From Candidatus Cloacimonadota bacterium (GTDB lineage Bacteria > Hydrothermota > E44-bin80): a DNA stretch of 21,740 nucleotides. Position numbers and translations under genes: made by a program. Shown piece after piece: positions 6,466 through 13,721 of this stretch. The notes beneath the pieces were generated by a model. It was not told the DNA's origin and ran no database searches. It saw only the letters and a list, made by a program, of their open reading frames with translations. The stretch lies in contig SOKD01000309.1 in NCBI GenBank assembly GCA_004376305.1, positions 1 through 21,740 of the forward strand, given 5' to 3'. Every line of letters begins with the position of its first letter. Position 1 is the first letter of the stretch.

Positions 6466-7313
6466 TATTTGTATGATTGCAAAAGCTCAGAATCCGGAAG
6501 ATTTCTGATTTTATTGAGGGCATTTTCTTTTAGCTGACGAATTCGCTCCCTTGATAAATTGAGTACCTTGCCGATTTCTTCCAGGGTGTGGGGTCGTTCG
6601 TCATTAAGTCCAAAATAGAGTACCAATATTTTGAACTCACGTTTTGGGAGTTTTCGGAGCAGTCTCATTATTTCATTTTTGAAGTTTTTTCTCCAGAAAA
6701 TTTCCTCAGGTGAGGCGTACGACTTTGATGATACTACATCGAAAAAGTAAAGATTATCAGTTGATTTGATTGGAGCGTCCAGAGAAACATCCTGTTTTGC
6801 CATAGAAATTGCTCTTTTGACTTCCTGAGTGGTTAAAGAGAGTGCTTTGGCAATTTCCTCTGCATCAGGCTCCTTTCCACCAGCTTTTTGTTTTAGCTTG
6901 TCGCGCATTTTGGTGACATTTTTTATCTTCTGCTTTTGATTGAGAGGTAATCGAACAATTCTCGTTTGTTCTGCTATAGTTTTTAGTATTGCCTGCTTAA
7001 TCCACCAGACAGCGTAGGATATGAATCGGACTCCTTTTTTCTCGTCAAATTTTTTTGCTGCTCTCATAAGACCAATATTACCCTCATTAATAAGATCCAT
7101 GAGCGGAACGTTGTAATCCCGATAGACTTTGGCAATGCTTACGACAAACCTTAGATTTGATTCAATAAGTTTTTCGACAGATCTTTTGCTTCCCTTCTTA
7201 ATTTTCTTTGCAAGTTCCACTTCCTCCTCTTTAGAAAGAAGCGCGTACTTCTGAATCTCCCTTAAATATATGGGCAATGCATCATCAATTTTCAAGGTTT
7301 CTTCCTTAATCAA
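6465..7313 (-). CDS. RNA polymerase sigma70-family factor (RpoD/RpoS-like, no region 1.1)
   Basis: 282 residues. Region 1.2 (about 11-40, DALPIYLREIQKYALLSKEEE), region 2 with core-binding NLRFVVSIAKVYRD and LINEGNIGLMRAAKKFD and the -10-melting RFISYAVWWIKQAI (about 53-110), region 3 (about 120-197), and region 4.2 with the helix-turn-helix TLEEIGKVLNLSRERIRQLK (about 242-262) for -35 recognition. It lacks region 1.1 and the nonconserved insertion of a large RpoD, so it is either a compact housekeeping sigma or a group 2 (RpoS/SigB-like) factor; the sequence alone does not decide. Start codon is TTG at 7313, preceded by GGGGAG at suitable spacing and 23 bp after the htrA stop. Its place behind hsp20-hspR-htrA suggests expression is linked to heat or envelope stress. 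Confidence 0.93.
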   Translation of the reverse strand: MIKEETLKIDDALPIYLREIQKYALLSKEEEVELAKKIKKGSKRSVEKLIESNLRFVVSIAKVYRDYNVPLMDLINEGNIGLMRAAKKFDEKKGVRFISYAVWWIKQAILKTIAEQTRIVRLPLNQKQKIKNVTKMRDKLKQKAGGKEPDAEEIAKALSLTTQEVKRAISMAKQDVSLDAPIKSTDNLYFFDVVSSKSYASPEEIFWRKNFKNEIMRLLRKLPKREFKILVLYFGLNDERPHTLEEIGKVLNLSRERIRQLKENALNKIRNLPDSELLQSYK

Positions 7314-7336
7314 GTTATCTCCCCAATAACGGATAT

Positions 7337-8803
7337 TTATTGTTCAATAGCAACAAAGACGATGTAACCGTCGGTTTTTTTTATTTGAAACGTTATGTAA
7401 GAAGAATTTTCGTAGGTTGATTTCGCTTTGTTGTAATCCCGCATGTCACGAATGTACTGGTTACCGATTCGTTTTATAATGTCGCCTCTCTGGATTGATG
7501 CATCATCGGCAGGACTGTGATTATTAACTCCCGTTACGATCACTCCCGTCTCATTTCTGTTAGGATCTAATGCTTCGACAGTGAATCCAAGCCATCCTTT
7601 ACCAGCAGGCTCTTTTGATGCAATTCTTGTTTCATCCTGCATTTCTCCAATTTTTACGGAGAGTGTTTTTTCTTTTTTATCCCTGATAATACCAATTTTT
7701 ACTTTCGTACCGGGCTTTATGCTGGCAACCTGATATCTGAACTTCTCCATGTTGTCCACTCTTTTTCCGTCAAATTTGGTAATAATATCACCATCTGCAA
7801 GTCCAGACTTTTTCGCTGGTGAACCATCAATCACCTTGGCTATGATGATACCGGTGATATTTTCAAGACCCAATCCTTTTGCAATTTCTGGGGTTAATTC
7901 CTGCATTGAAACACCAAGCCATCCTCTAATTATTTTCCCCTCTTTAATGAGTTGGTCAGCCATTGTTTTTGCCATATTTATGGGAATGGCAAAACCAATA
8001 CCAACACTTCCTCCACTCGGGCTGGCAATGGCAGTATTTATGCCTATTACTTCACCATTAATGTTCACGAGCGGTCCCCCGCTGTTGCCTGAATTTATTG
8101 CTGCATCCGTTTGAATAAAATCCTGGAATGTTGGACCATTATAGAGGGGAACATGCCTTCTTCCCTTAGCGCTGATAACACCAACCGTCATTGTCTGATT
8201 AAATCCGAAAGGATTGCCGAATGCAATTGCCCAGTCACCAATTTCTATTTTATCCGAGTCTCCAAGCCTTGCAAACAGTAAATCTTCTTTTGTCTGAATC
8301 CGAAGGACAGCTACATCGGTTCTCGGATCTGTTCCAATAACTTCCACTTTCTCATCCTTGTAAACAGTGTTATCTGAGAGTGTGATGACAATTCTGTCGG
8401 CATTTTCAATTACGTGGTTGTTGGTAAGGATATAACCATCTTTTGAAATGATGATGCCTGAGCCAAGGTTTTTCGCTTTTCTTTCGTATTCTCGAGGTGG
8501 ACTTCCGAAAAACTCCTCAAAAGGGAAGTCAAAAAATGGTGTTCGGACCTTAATGATCCTTTCAGCGCTGATGTTAACAACTGCCGGGAGTACTTCCTTT
8601 GCGACTGGAGTAAAGGGGCTTTTTCGATAATCCTCATTGTCAGAGACCGCATGAAATATGTTTTCCTGTGCAATGCTTTCCTGTGTATTTCCCCCCTGAA
8701 AGAAGTTAATATTCGATGCAATAACGAGACCCATAATGAAAGCCATAATGGTAACGAGTGCAGTAAATCCTGCACTGGCGATGTAACCTCTATTCCATGT
8801 CAT
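7337..8803 (-). CDS. htrA: Periplasmic serine protease DegP/HtrA with two PDZ domains
   Basis: 488 residues from ATG 8803, chosen because AAGGAG lies about six bases upstream; ATG 8806 is adjacent and closer, while the longer open frame to 8881 overlaps hspR and lacks a site. N-terminal membrane or signal segment (about 8-30), trypsin-like domain with the catalytic triad H130 (TNNHVIENA), D163 (DPRTDVAVL) and S241 (GNSGGPL), then two PDZ domains (about 285-375 and 405-485). It degrades or chaperones misfolded envelope proteins; acidic and aromatic residues FDFPFEEFFG (about 91-100) form the LA-loop region typical of the family. The start overlaps the end of hspR, implying coupled translation. 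Part of the heat-shock-like operon. Confidence 0.96.
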   Translation of the reverse strand: MTWNRGYIASAGFTALVTIMAFIMGLVIASNINFFQGGNTQESIAQENIFHAVSDNEDYRKSPFTPVAKEVLPAVVNISAERIIKVRTPFFDFPFEEFFGSPPREYERKAKNLGSGIIISKDGYILTNNHVIENADRIVITLSDNTVYKDEKVEVIGTDPRTDVAVLRIQTKEDLLFARLGDSDKIEIGDWAIAFGNPFGFNQTMTVGVISAKGRRHVPLYNGPTFQDFIQTDAAINSGNSGGPLVNINGEVIGINTAIASPSGGSVGIGFAIPINMAKTMADQLIKEGKIIRGWLGVSMQELTPEIAKGLGLENITGIIIAKVIDGSPAKKSGLADGDIITKFDGKRVDNMEKFRYQVASIKPGTKVKIGIIRDKKEKTLSVKIGEMQDETRIASKEPAGKGWLGFTVEALDPNRNETGVIVTGVNNHSPADDASIQRGDIIKRIGNQYIRDMRDYNKAKSTYENSSYITFQIKKTDGYIVFVAIEQ

Positions 8804-9071
8804 CATTCTCTCCTTTTTCGTTTGTGCTATCAAGCATCTGGAGTATAATCCTTGCTCCTGATATGTTAACACCTTTCTCATGAACGAGATAACAAACGTA
8901 CTTGAGTCTTGTTACATCCCTTTCCGAATATAACCTCCTGTTTGAAGGAGTTCTTTCCGGGCAGACAAGACCCTCTCTATCATATATACGCAGAGTTTGC
9001 TTGTGTATTCCGAGAATTCTTGACACGACGCTAATGGTGAATACCGGGGTGTTTTTATCTATTTCTTTCAC
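8790..9071 (-). CDS. hspR: HspR-like MerR-family heat-shock repressor
   Basis: 93 residues. A single MerR-type winged helix-turn-helix: PVFTISVVSRILGIHKQTLRIYDREGL (about 9-35) then RTPSNRRLYSERDVTRLKYVCYLV (about 40-63), with the GVNISGARIILQML helix (69-82) that marks HspR rather than metal-sensing MerR. HspR represses chaperone operons in actinobacteria, Helicobacter and others, often using DnaK as co-repressor. Start is GTG 9071 (no in-frame ATG fits), with AAGGGG upstream at rather long spacing, 27 bp after hsp20. Its tail overlaps the htrA start. Likely targets are the hsp20 promoter and itself; tandem 12-bp repeats there (9623-9646) are a candidate site, but the canonical HAIR inverted repeat is not seen. 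Confidence 0.9.
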   Translation of the reverse strand: MKEIDKNTPVFTISVVSRILGIHKQTLRIYDREGLVCPERTPSNRRLYSERDVTRLKYVCYLVHEKGVNISGARIILQMLDSTNEKGENDDME

Positions 9072-9098
9072 GTATTCATTACCCCTTTTCTGCTTTCA

Positions 9099-9551
9099 TT
9101 ACTTGACATTAATCCCGATTTCCTTGGGTTTTGCCTTCTCGGATTTAGGAAGTAGCACTGACAGGATACCCTGCTTGTATGAGGCTTTTGCTTTGTCAGC
9201 CTCAACATCTTTTGGAAGAGATATTCTTCTCATGAATTTGCCGTAACTCCTTTCGATTCTGTGATAGGTTTTGTCCTTCTCTTCCTTCTCGAATTTTCTT
9301 TCACCCTGAATAATGAGTTGTCCATCCGAGAATGTAATTGTAATATCTTCTTTCTTCATGCCTGGAATTTCCGCAGTCAGTGTGAATTCATCCTTTGTTT
9401 CCTCGATATCAAGTGCAGGATACCAGATGCCCTCTCGCGCCAATCCTTCCGTGGGTGTTCTCTTGAAAAAATCAGTAAATAGGCTGTCGATCTCTTCCCG
9501 CAAGGATAACATATCGCTGAAGGGCTCCCATCGTCTGATTCCGAATTTCAT
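9099..9551 (-). CDS. hsp20: Small heat shock protein, Hsp20/alpha-crystallin family
   Basis: 150 residues from ATG 9551, which has AAAGGAG at ideal spacing; an in-frame upstream start at 9596 falls in the 5' leader and is unlikely. N-terminal arm (FGIRRWEPFSDMLSLREEIDSLF), alpha-crystallin domain (about 43-135) with WYPALDIEETKDEFTLTAEIPGM and the A-x-x-x-x-G-I-L-x-V-x-L motif (KASYKQGILSVLLPK), and a C-terminal IGI motif for oligomer assembly. It holds unfolding proteins in an ATP-independent way in the cytoplasm. First gene of the five-gene run with hspR, htrA, sigma and lytM, behind a strong promoter. Confidence 0.96.
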   Translation of the reverse strand: MKFGIRRWEPFSDMLSLREEIDSLFTDFFKRTPTEGLAREGIWYPALDIEETKDEFTLTAEIPGMKKEDITITFSDGQLIIQGERKFEKEEKDKTYHRIERSYGKFMRRISLPKDVEADKAKASYKQGILSVLLPKSEKAKPKEIGINVK

Positions 9552-9607
9552 GTTATCATCTCCTTTATGTTTTCTTTCTTTCACCCCACCGTGCACACTC
9601 TATGCAT

Positions 9608-9636
9608 AGTATAATAATGTTTAAGTAATTTGTCAA
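9608..9636 (-). promoter_or_regulatory. Promoter of the hsp20-hspR-htrA operon
   Basis: Minus strand: -35 TTGACA (9631-9636), 17-bp spacer, -10 TATACT (9608-9613), about 50 nt of leader before ATG 9551. A second TTGACA lies 12 bp further upstream (9643-9648) without a matching -10. Sigma70-type boxes with a repressor gene in the operon fit control by repression, not by a heat-shock sigma. Confidence 0.85.
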
Positions 9637-9646
9637 GTATATTGTC
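9623..9646. promoter_or_regulatory. Tandem 12-bp direct repeats across the hsp20 -35 box
   Basis: AAGTAATTTGTC (9623-9634) and AAGTATATTGTC (9635-9646) match at 10 of 12 positions and sit about one helical turn apart, spanning the -35 box. Candidate HspR binding site (inference). Confidence 0.4.
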
Positions 9647-9668
9647 AATATTTTTTTAATATTATTAA

Positions 9669-9690
9669 AAGAAATCATTTATGATTTCTT
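9669..9690 (-). terminator. AT-rich hairpin terminator of the 98-residue gene
   Basis: Arms AAGAAATCA (669-677 of the 9 kb block) and TGATTTCTT (682-690) pair perfectly around a 4-nt loop, followed on the minus strand by TTAATAATATT. It includes the TGA stop at 9675-9677. Weak in GC but well placed. Confidence 0.5.
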
Positions 9691-9971
9691 AGATAGTTCG
9701 TTAAATTCTTTTTCTCTTTACTCAGTTCTTTTTCCAGACATTTGATGGTTTTAATGAGTTTTGCAACATTTTCATCGTCTATAAGAGGTTTTTTCCTTCT
9801 CCCTGTTTTGATAAGTTCGTATACTATTCCGCCAAGTTCCCCAAGGTTACGTTCTATAGTGTGATGGGTACCAATGATGTCAAGTTTCAATTTTCCCATT
9901 TTCGTGAGTTCATCTGTCCTTTCTGCAGCGAGCATGATTCCTTTCTTTACTTTTTCCCATAGCGATTCCAT
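9675..9971 (-). CDS. Small helical protein of unknown function
   Basis: 98 residues, ATG 9971 with GAGGAGGT at good spacing and its own promoter at 9998-10026. No signal peptide or membrane segment. It is mostly alpha-helical and basic: WEKVKKGIMLAAERTDELTKMGKLKLDI (5-32), then NLGELGGIVYELIKTGRRKKPL (42-63) and a C-terminal coiled coil (IKCLEKELSKEKKNL). Small proteins of this build (a helical hairpin with KLDI and LGG-VYEL phrases) occur in many bacteria without a known role; I cannot name the family or function. It is a single-gene unit between thyX-like and the hsp20 operon. Confidence 0.85.
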   Translation of the reverse strand: MESLWEKVKKGIMLAAERTDELTKMGKLKLDIIGTHHTIERNLGELGGIVYELIKTGRRKKPLIDDENVAKLIKTIKCLEKELSKEKKNLTNYLRNHK

Positions 9972-9997
9972 GTAACCTCCTCAATTTTATCTGGATA

Positions 9998-10026
9998 ACT
10001 ATACCACACAATTCTTGTAGCGTCAA
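9998..10026 (-). promoter_or_regulatory. Promoter of the 98-residue gene
   Basis: Minus strand: -35 TTGACG (10021-10026), 17-bp spacer, -10 TATAGT (9998-10003). About 20 nt of leader before the ATG at 9971, room for the AGGAGG site. Confidence 0.82.
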
Positions 10027-10057
10027 AGCATTTCAATGAAATAACGGGAGAAAATCC

Positions 10058-10081
10058 AAAAAAGTTCCAGTTATGATGGAA
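10058..10081 (-). terminator. Possible terminator of the thyX-like gene
   Basis: Minus strand: TTCCA (10077-10081) pairs with TGGAA (10065-10069) around a 7-nt loop, followed by CTTTTTTGG. The short stem makes this tentative, but the T-run placement right at the gene's end is suitable. Confidence 0.4.
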
Positions 10082-11555
10082 GAATGGATTTTTTAACTTT
10101 TGGATACTTACCAAAAACATGTTTATAAATTTCTGGATACCGATCCTTGCCTCCAATGAGGAGAAGCGTAAGGGGCATTTTGTTTTTTACAAGATGTATC
10201 ATTTTTGCGGTTTTGTCCCGTATTTCCCATTGTGCATTCTCATCTTCCCGAAGACGCGAAATGTGGTACAGTTCACGTGCATTCATTGAAAGGAGGACAC
10301 GCTTTCTGTGGGCATTGGTCAGAACATACTGTGATGCTTGCGGGTGCTTTTTCTTGATTTTGAAAAAGAGGTCATTTGCCTTTTTCTCTATTGCTCGAAA
10401 TGCTTTCTCCATTCCTGCATCACGAATGGACCGGGGTATGGTTACACCAAGTTCCTGATCGTAATACTGGCACGTAATCGTTGCCATCCTGTGTCGTTTC
10501 AATTGAGCAAAACATGATGCAGATACAGTCAGTTCAAATGTCATATGGATATATTCAAATTCCCTGAGAGCAGTATCATATAATTCTATGTACTTAAATG
10601 CTTTTTTGACAATTTCAAGCCTTTTATTTACGTTTAGTGATTTTGCAATAGTGCATGCTTCGCCAAATGCCATATTCGAGGAGGTATGCAGTATTGCCCC
10701 GATAAGAATTGTATCAGCGTCTTTTGTACAGTTAATCAATTGCACATCAGTTTTGCTCCCCAAAGTGCGCTTTGCTGCATACTGCTTTACGAATTTCCGT
10801 AATTCGGGGTAGGTACGCTTGTCGTAATCGTTTTCTTTGTAGAAAAGAATAATCGAAGGTGCGATCTTCTTCACCAATCCATGGATCTTCCTACCGAATA
10901 TTCGTGCCTCTGCCAGGCCGTGTGAAGCAAATCTGCGCAGCAGCAGTTCAAGGTTTCTTGCATTAATGGTTATCCCAAGCTGTGTTTTCTGCGAGAGACT
11001 CAGGATGTATCGCGCATCTTCATTTGCTTTGAGCCTGATTGCCATTTTTTCCTCTACTGTTGGGCGCATTTTAAGTTTTTTTTCTTCAGAGGTAACGATT
11101 CTGGTGTACAGTTCATGGTAAAATGTTATACCTTCCTGTATTGCCTTTTTGAATGTGTCTAATTGTTTGCTTGCCTTAATTTCCTTCGGAATAACATAAT
11201 TACCCGTTAGCTTAATGTATCTTTGCGACTTCTCTGTGTACGAGTTCAGACGGAATTGTTCGAGCTCTTCAGCAAGTAGCCTCGATATGCCCATTATGTC
11301 AAAATTGAAAACGGCATGTTCCGCAACTGAATGATGTCCCATCCGGAAAATTATATTTCTATTTGATTTTCGTGCCTTTTCTATTTCCATTTTTGCCATG
11401 TTTCGGAGTTCGGTGGCGGATTGTGTGCTCCTGCTAATCCGTGCGTACGCAGCGGAAAAAATCTCTGGAGTAAGATGGACTTTTTCTTTCGAATGCTCAG
11501 CCAGTTCTTTTATGGTTTCATAATCCACATTAAATCCAGCAAGAATGATTTTCAC
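10071..11555 (-). CDS. Tandem-domain ThyX-like protein (FAD-dependent thymidylate synthase family)
   Basis: 494 residues, about twice a normal ThyX. The first half carries GHHSVAEH (73-80), FNFDIMGISR (83-92) and FRLNSYTEKSQRY (101-113), the ThyX signature in which the usual RHR reads QFR (100-102) but the nucleophile-position Ser110 is kept. The second half carries HTSSNMAFGEA (290-300), SASCFAQLKRHRMATITCQYYD (345-366) with an intact RHR (354-356) but Tyr364 where Ser is expected, and NARELYHISRLREDENAQWEIR (425-446). ThyX makes dTMP from dUMP using methylene-tetrahydrofolate, FAD and NADPH, with active sites between subunits, so the two halves may form a composite site. Whether this protein is the cell's dTMP synthase is unproven. 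GTG start at 11555 follows GAGG by eight bases. Confidence 0.88.
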   Translation of the reverse strand: MKIILAGFNVDYETIKELAEHSKEKVHLTPEIFSAAYARISRSTQSATELRNMAKMEIEKARKSNRNIIFRMGHHSVAEHAVFNFDIMGISRLLAEELEQFRLNSYTEKSQRYIKLTGNYVIPKEIKASKQLDTFKKAIQEGITFYHELYTRIVTSEEKKLKMRPTVEEKMAIRLKANEDARYILSLSQKTQLGITINARNLELLLRRFASHGLAEARIFGRKIHGLVKKIAPSIILFYKENDYDKRTYPELRKFVKQYAAKRTLGSKTDVQLINCTKDADTILIGAILHTSSNMAFGEACTIAKSLNVNKRLEIVKKAFKYIELYDTALREFEYIHMTFELTVSASCFAQLKRHRMATITCQYYDQELGVTIPRSIRDAGMEKAFRAIEKKANDLFFKIKKKHPQASQYVLTNAHRKRVLLSMNARELYHISRLREDENAQWEIRDKTAKMIHLVKNKMPLTLLLIGGKDRYPEIYKHVFGKYPKVKKSILPS

Positions 11556-11632
11556 TTCACTATCCTCTTGTATTTGAATTTTCTAATTTCCATTTTCTCA
11601 ATTTCGAGCGATCGTTTCCTCTTTAGAAGAAC

Positions 11633-12145
11633 CTACTTCCATTCTTCATAAAAAACTATCTCCTTGAGTGGTTTTCGGTTCTTGGATTGTGGTGAATCAG
11701 CAGGATACCCGAGGGTGAGTAGTTCGACAACTTTGATGGATTCTGGAATATTCAGGATCTTCCGTACCTTCTCAGGGTAAAACGAACCAATCCAGCATGT
11801 TCCCAGTCCAAGCGCAACTGCAGCAAGTGTCATATGGTCTATTGCAATGGAGATGTCAATGGGGTAACACAATTCACCACATCTCATTCGATGTTCATCA
11901 GTTTCTGCGCAGCAAGCAATGACAACAGGTGCTTCAGCAACAAAGCTTTGGTTGTTTGCGGCTTCCATAAGTGCCTGTCGTTTTAATGTGTCGGTGACAA
12001 GAACAAATCTCCATTCCTGGAAGTTGCAGGCTGAAGGTGCGAGGCGTGCCGCTTCAACAATTCTATCGAGTTTTTCTTTTTCCACGGGAGTGCTTTTGTA
12101 CGAACGTACGCTCCTGCGTTCTTTAATTGCAGTAAAAATATCCAT
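11633..12145 (-). CDS. Nitroreductase-family FMN-dependent oxidoreductase
   Basis: 170 residues from ATG 12145, preceded by AAGGGG at good spacing; ATG 12160 in the same frame would add five residues. N-terminal AIKERRSVRSYKSTPVEKEKLDRIVEAARLAPSACNFQEWRF (about 6-48) contains the FMN-phosphate-binding RRSVR and APSA-N-Q-W-RF motifs, and ALGLGTCWIGSF (about 112-123) is the family's second FMN contact. Such homodimers reduce nitro, quinone or enone groups with NAD(P)H; the physiological substrate is not evident. The CGELCYP segment (about 89-95) is cysteine-bearing, but no full iron-sulfur motif is seen. It lies 77 bp upstream of the thyX-like gene on the same strand, and repeat R3 is immediately upstream. 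Confidence 0.93.
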   Translation of the reverse strand: MDIFTAIKERRSVRSYKSTPVEKEKLDRIVEAARLAPSACNFQEWRFVLVTDTLKRQALMEAANNQSFVAEAPVVIACCAETDEHRMRCGELCYPIDISIAIDHMTLAAVALGLGTCWIGSFYPEKVRKILNIPESIKVVELLTLGYPADSPQSKNRKPLKEIVFYEEWK

Positions 12146-12171
12146 AAAATCCCCTTCCATATAATTGTATC

Positions 12172-12217
12172 CGCAGTTCTTTCCCGTTGGAGAATTTTCT
12201 AATGGGGTTAGTCTGCG
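12172..12217 (+). repeat. Structured dispersed repeat, copy R3
   Basis: Outer arms CGCAG (12172-12176) and CTGCG (12213-12217), inner arms 12183-12191 and 12198-12206 pairing with G-T wobbles in the plus-strand sense. TTCTAATGGGGTTA (12197-12210) is identical to R1 46-59. It lies just upstream of the nitroreductase start. Confidence 0.7.
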
Positions 12218-12218
12218 A

Positions 12219-12417
12219 TATGCAGGCTAAAGAGCCTGTGCCAAAATACGGTTTCTAAGTAGGCGCAGGCTTTAGCCTGCGAGCTTAACTACATTAAATA
12301 TATTAAGTTACGCAACCTAAAGGTTGCGGCTACAATGCTCGAGTTCTAATTCTGGCACAATCTGCAGAAGCCTAAGCGTATGCAGGCGTGGCAATCTCAT
12401 CTAATCCTCTCTTGGTT
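12219..12417. repeat. Cluster of REP-like palindromes
   Basis: Non-coding stretch between the nitroreductase and the glycoside hydrolase. Three palindromes stand out: CAGGCT-AAAG-AGCCTG (12223-12238), CGCAGGCTTTAGCCTGCG (12264-12281) and CGCAACCT-AA-AGGTTGCG (12311-12328). TGTGCCA (12237-12243) is also answered by TGGCACA (12353-12359), enclosing the last two. Such GC-rich palindromes are typical of REP-type sequences. No gene is seen here. Confidence 0.7.
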
Positions 12418-13668
12418 TCAATACTCAATAAAAATAGGTTCTCCCGTGAGTTTAAGATCAAGGATGTTATTCTTTGTTCTTAAAGCAGCTGGTTTTCCAA
12501 GAAAATCAACGCCTTTTGCCTTTTTGCCCTGCATTGGAATGGCAATGGTGGTATTTCCTTCTGTCGTCCACGCAACGAGTTTACTCCCTGAATCTCCTTT
12601 GAATATCAAGACAAAATCTTTTTCTTTATTGCCAATCTCCATTCGAGTAACGGTTTTGCAGTAACCACTCAACTCTTCATTGAGCACTTTGAATGCAGTA
12701 TATGAAGGTTTCAGTGTATAGTTGCGTCGGATCATTCCATGATTATCTTCTCGCCACTTATAGTAAATTGCGCAGGCAATACCAGCATAAGCCTCGATAC
12801 AGAATCGCCTGGTTAAGTAAGCAGCCTGTTTTGTTTCTGCACCCGCTTTGCCGATGCTGTCCAGATCCAGATAGGAAAGTCCCCATCCCCATTCGCTTGA
12901 AATAATTCTGGGTTTCTTCCCGTTCTTAGATGGATATTTGTCGGCAATTTTTCTGAGATGAGCATAGGATTTGAGGACTGTTTCAGGACCACCTTCCCGG
13001 TACGGGTGAACAGATATACCATCTACCAGATCCATGAGTCCCCATTGTGCACATTTTGAAATGAAATTGCCATCACATCCAACGGTGGCAGGGGCGATTA
13101 TGATTGCATGTGGATCAGCCTCTCGAATTGCCATGCATGTTGCTTTTACCAATGCCATATAGTTCTTGGGGTCAGGTTCTTCTCCCCAGAATTTTTTTAT
13201 ATTTGGCTCGTTCCATATTTCCCAGATGATACACCTTCCTCTGTATCTTTGTGCAGCTTTGCCGGCAAATCGCGCAAAACCGTTTATTTGTTCCTCTGTT
13301 TTTATTGATTTTTCCTTGCCGTACAACCTGTTTTTGTAGTCGAGAATGAAAAGTATTCGACCTCCCTGCTTCTCAAACGAATCAACGAGTGCATCGTATT
13401 TAGAGAAATTGTACATACCTTTTTTTCTTTCCACTTGTGTCCAGGTCAGATCTGCTCTGATGAGTTTTATGTGTGCCTGATCCATGAGTTTGAGATCCCT
13501 TTCAGGGGCTCCGCTAAAGTGAATATTGACACCAATACCATCCGGGATAAAAACGTGCGGAAAATCACCGTATACTGGTTGAGATTGTTTTCGACTGCAG
13601 GTGGCAGAGATAAACACTAATACCAACGAAAACAGCAGTAAGTAAAACAGAAAAGCTTTATTTATCAT
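12418..13668 (-). CDS. Secreted or lipid-anchored clan GH-A glycoside hydrolase (GH39-like)
   Basis: 416 residues. Hydrophobic signal segment at residues 5-20 followed by Cys24 (SATC), so possibly a lipoprotein, though Thr at -1 is unusual. A (beta/alpha)8 barrel spans about 40-340: GVNIHFS, IKLIRADLTWTQVERKKGMYNFS (67-89), IIWEIWNEPN with likely acid/base E154, VDGISVHPYREGGPE (215-229) and IISSEWGW with likely nucleophile E259. The rest (about 350-416) looks like a beta-sandwich domain. The NEP and SEW glutamates are the clan GH-A retaining pair; PslG-type GH39 enzymes, which cut exopolysaccharide, have a similar layout, but the substrate here is unknown. ATG 13668 is six bases after its -10 box and has no ribosome site, so the mRNA is probably leaderless. 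Confidence 0.9.
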   Translation of the reverse strand: MINKAFLFYLLLFSLVLVFISATCSRKQSQPVYGDFPHVFIPDGIGVNIHFSGAPERDLKLMDQAHIKLIRADLTWTQVERKKGMYNFSKYDALVDSFEKQGGRILFILDYKNRLYGKEKSIKTEEQINGFARFAGKAAQRYRGRCIIWEIWNEPNIKKFWGEEPDPKNYMALVKATCMAIREADPHAIIIAPATVGCDGNFISKCAQWGLMDLVDGISVHPYREGGPETVLKSYAHLRKIADKYPSKNGKKPRIISSEWGWGLSYLDLDSIGKAGAETKQAAYLTRRFCIEAYAGIACAIYYKWREDNHGMIRRNYTLKPSYTAFKVLNEELSGYCKTVTRMEIGNKEKDFVLIFKGDSGSKLVAWTTEGNTTIAIPMQGKKAKGVDFLGKPAALRTKNNILDLKLTGEPIFIEY

Positions 13669-13674
13669 ACATTA

Positions 13675-13703
13675 CTTATAGCAAAGAAATTTCAGTAAGT
13701 CAA
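13675..13703 (-). promoter_or_regulatory. Promoter of the glycoside hydrolase gene, probably leaderless
   Basis: Minus strand: -35 TTGACT (13698-13703), 17-bp spacer, -10 TATAAG (13675-13680), then six bases to ATG 13668, putting +1 at the start codon. The same geometry is seen at nadC. Confidence 0.75.
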
Positions 13704-13721
13704 GTTTGAAAATCAAAAATT

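Noticed and set aside
9587..9610. Palindromes CTATGCATAG and GTGCAC near the hsp20 transcription start as a HAIR or CIRCE operator
   Set aside because: They are short and match neither HAIR nor CIRCE consensus.
12362..13721. Carbohydrate-use gene cluster around the glycoside hydrolase
   Set aside because: No transporter, sugar regulator or other carbohydrate gene is adjacent; the hydrolase stands alone behind its own promoter.
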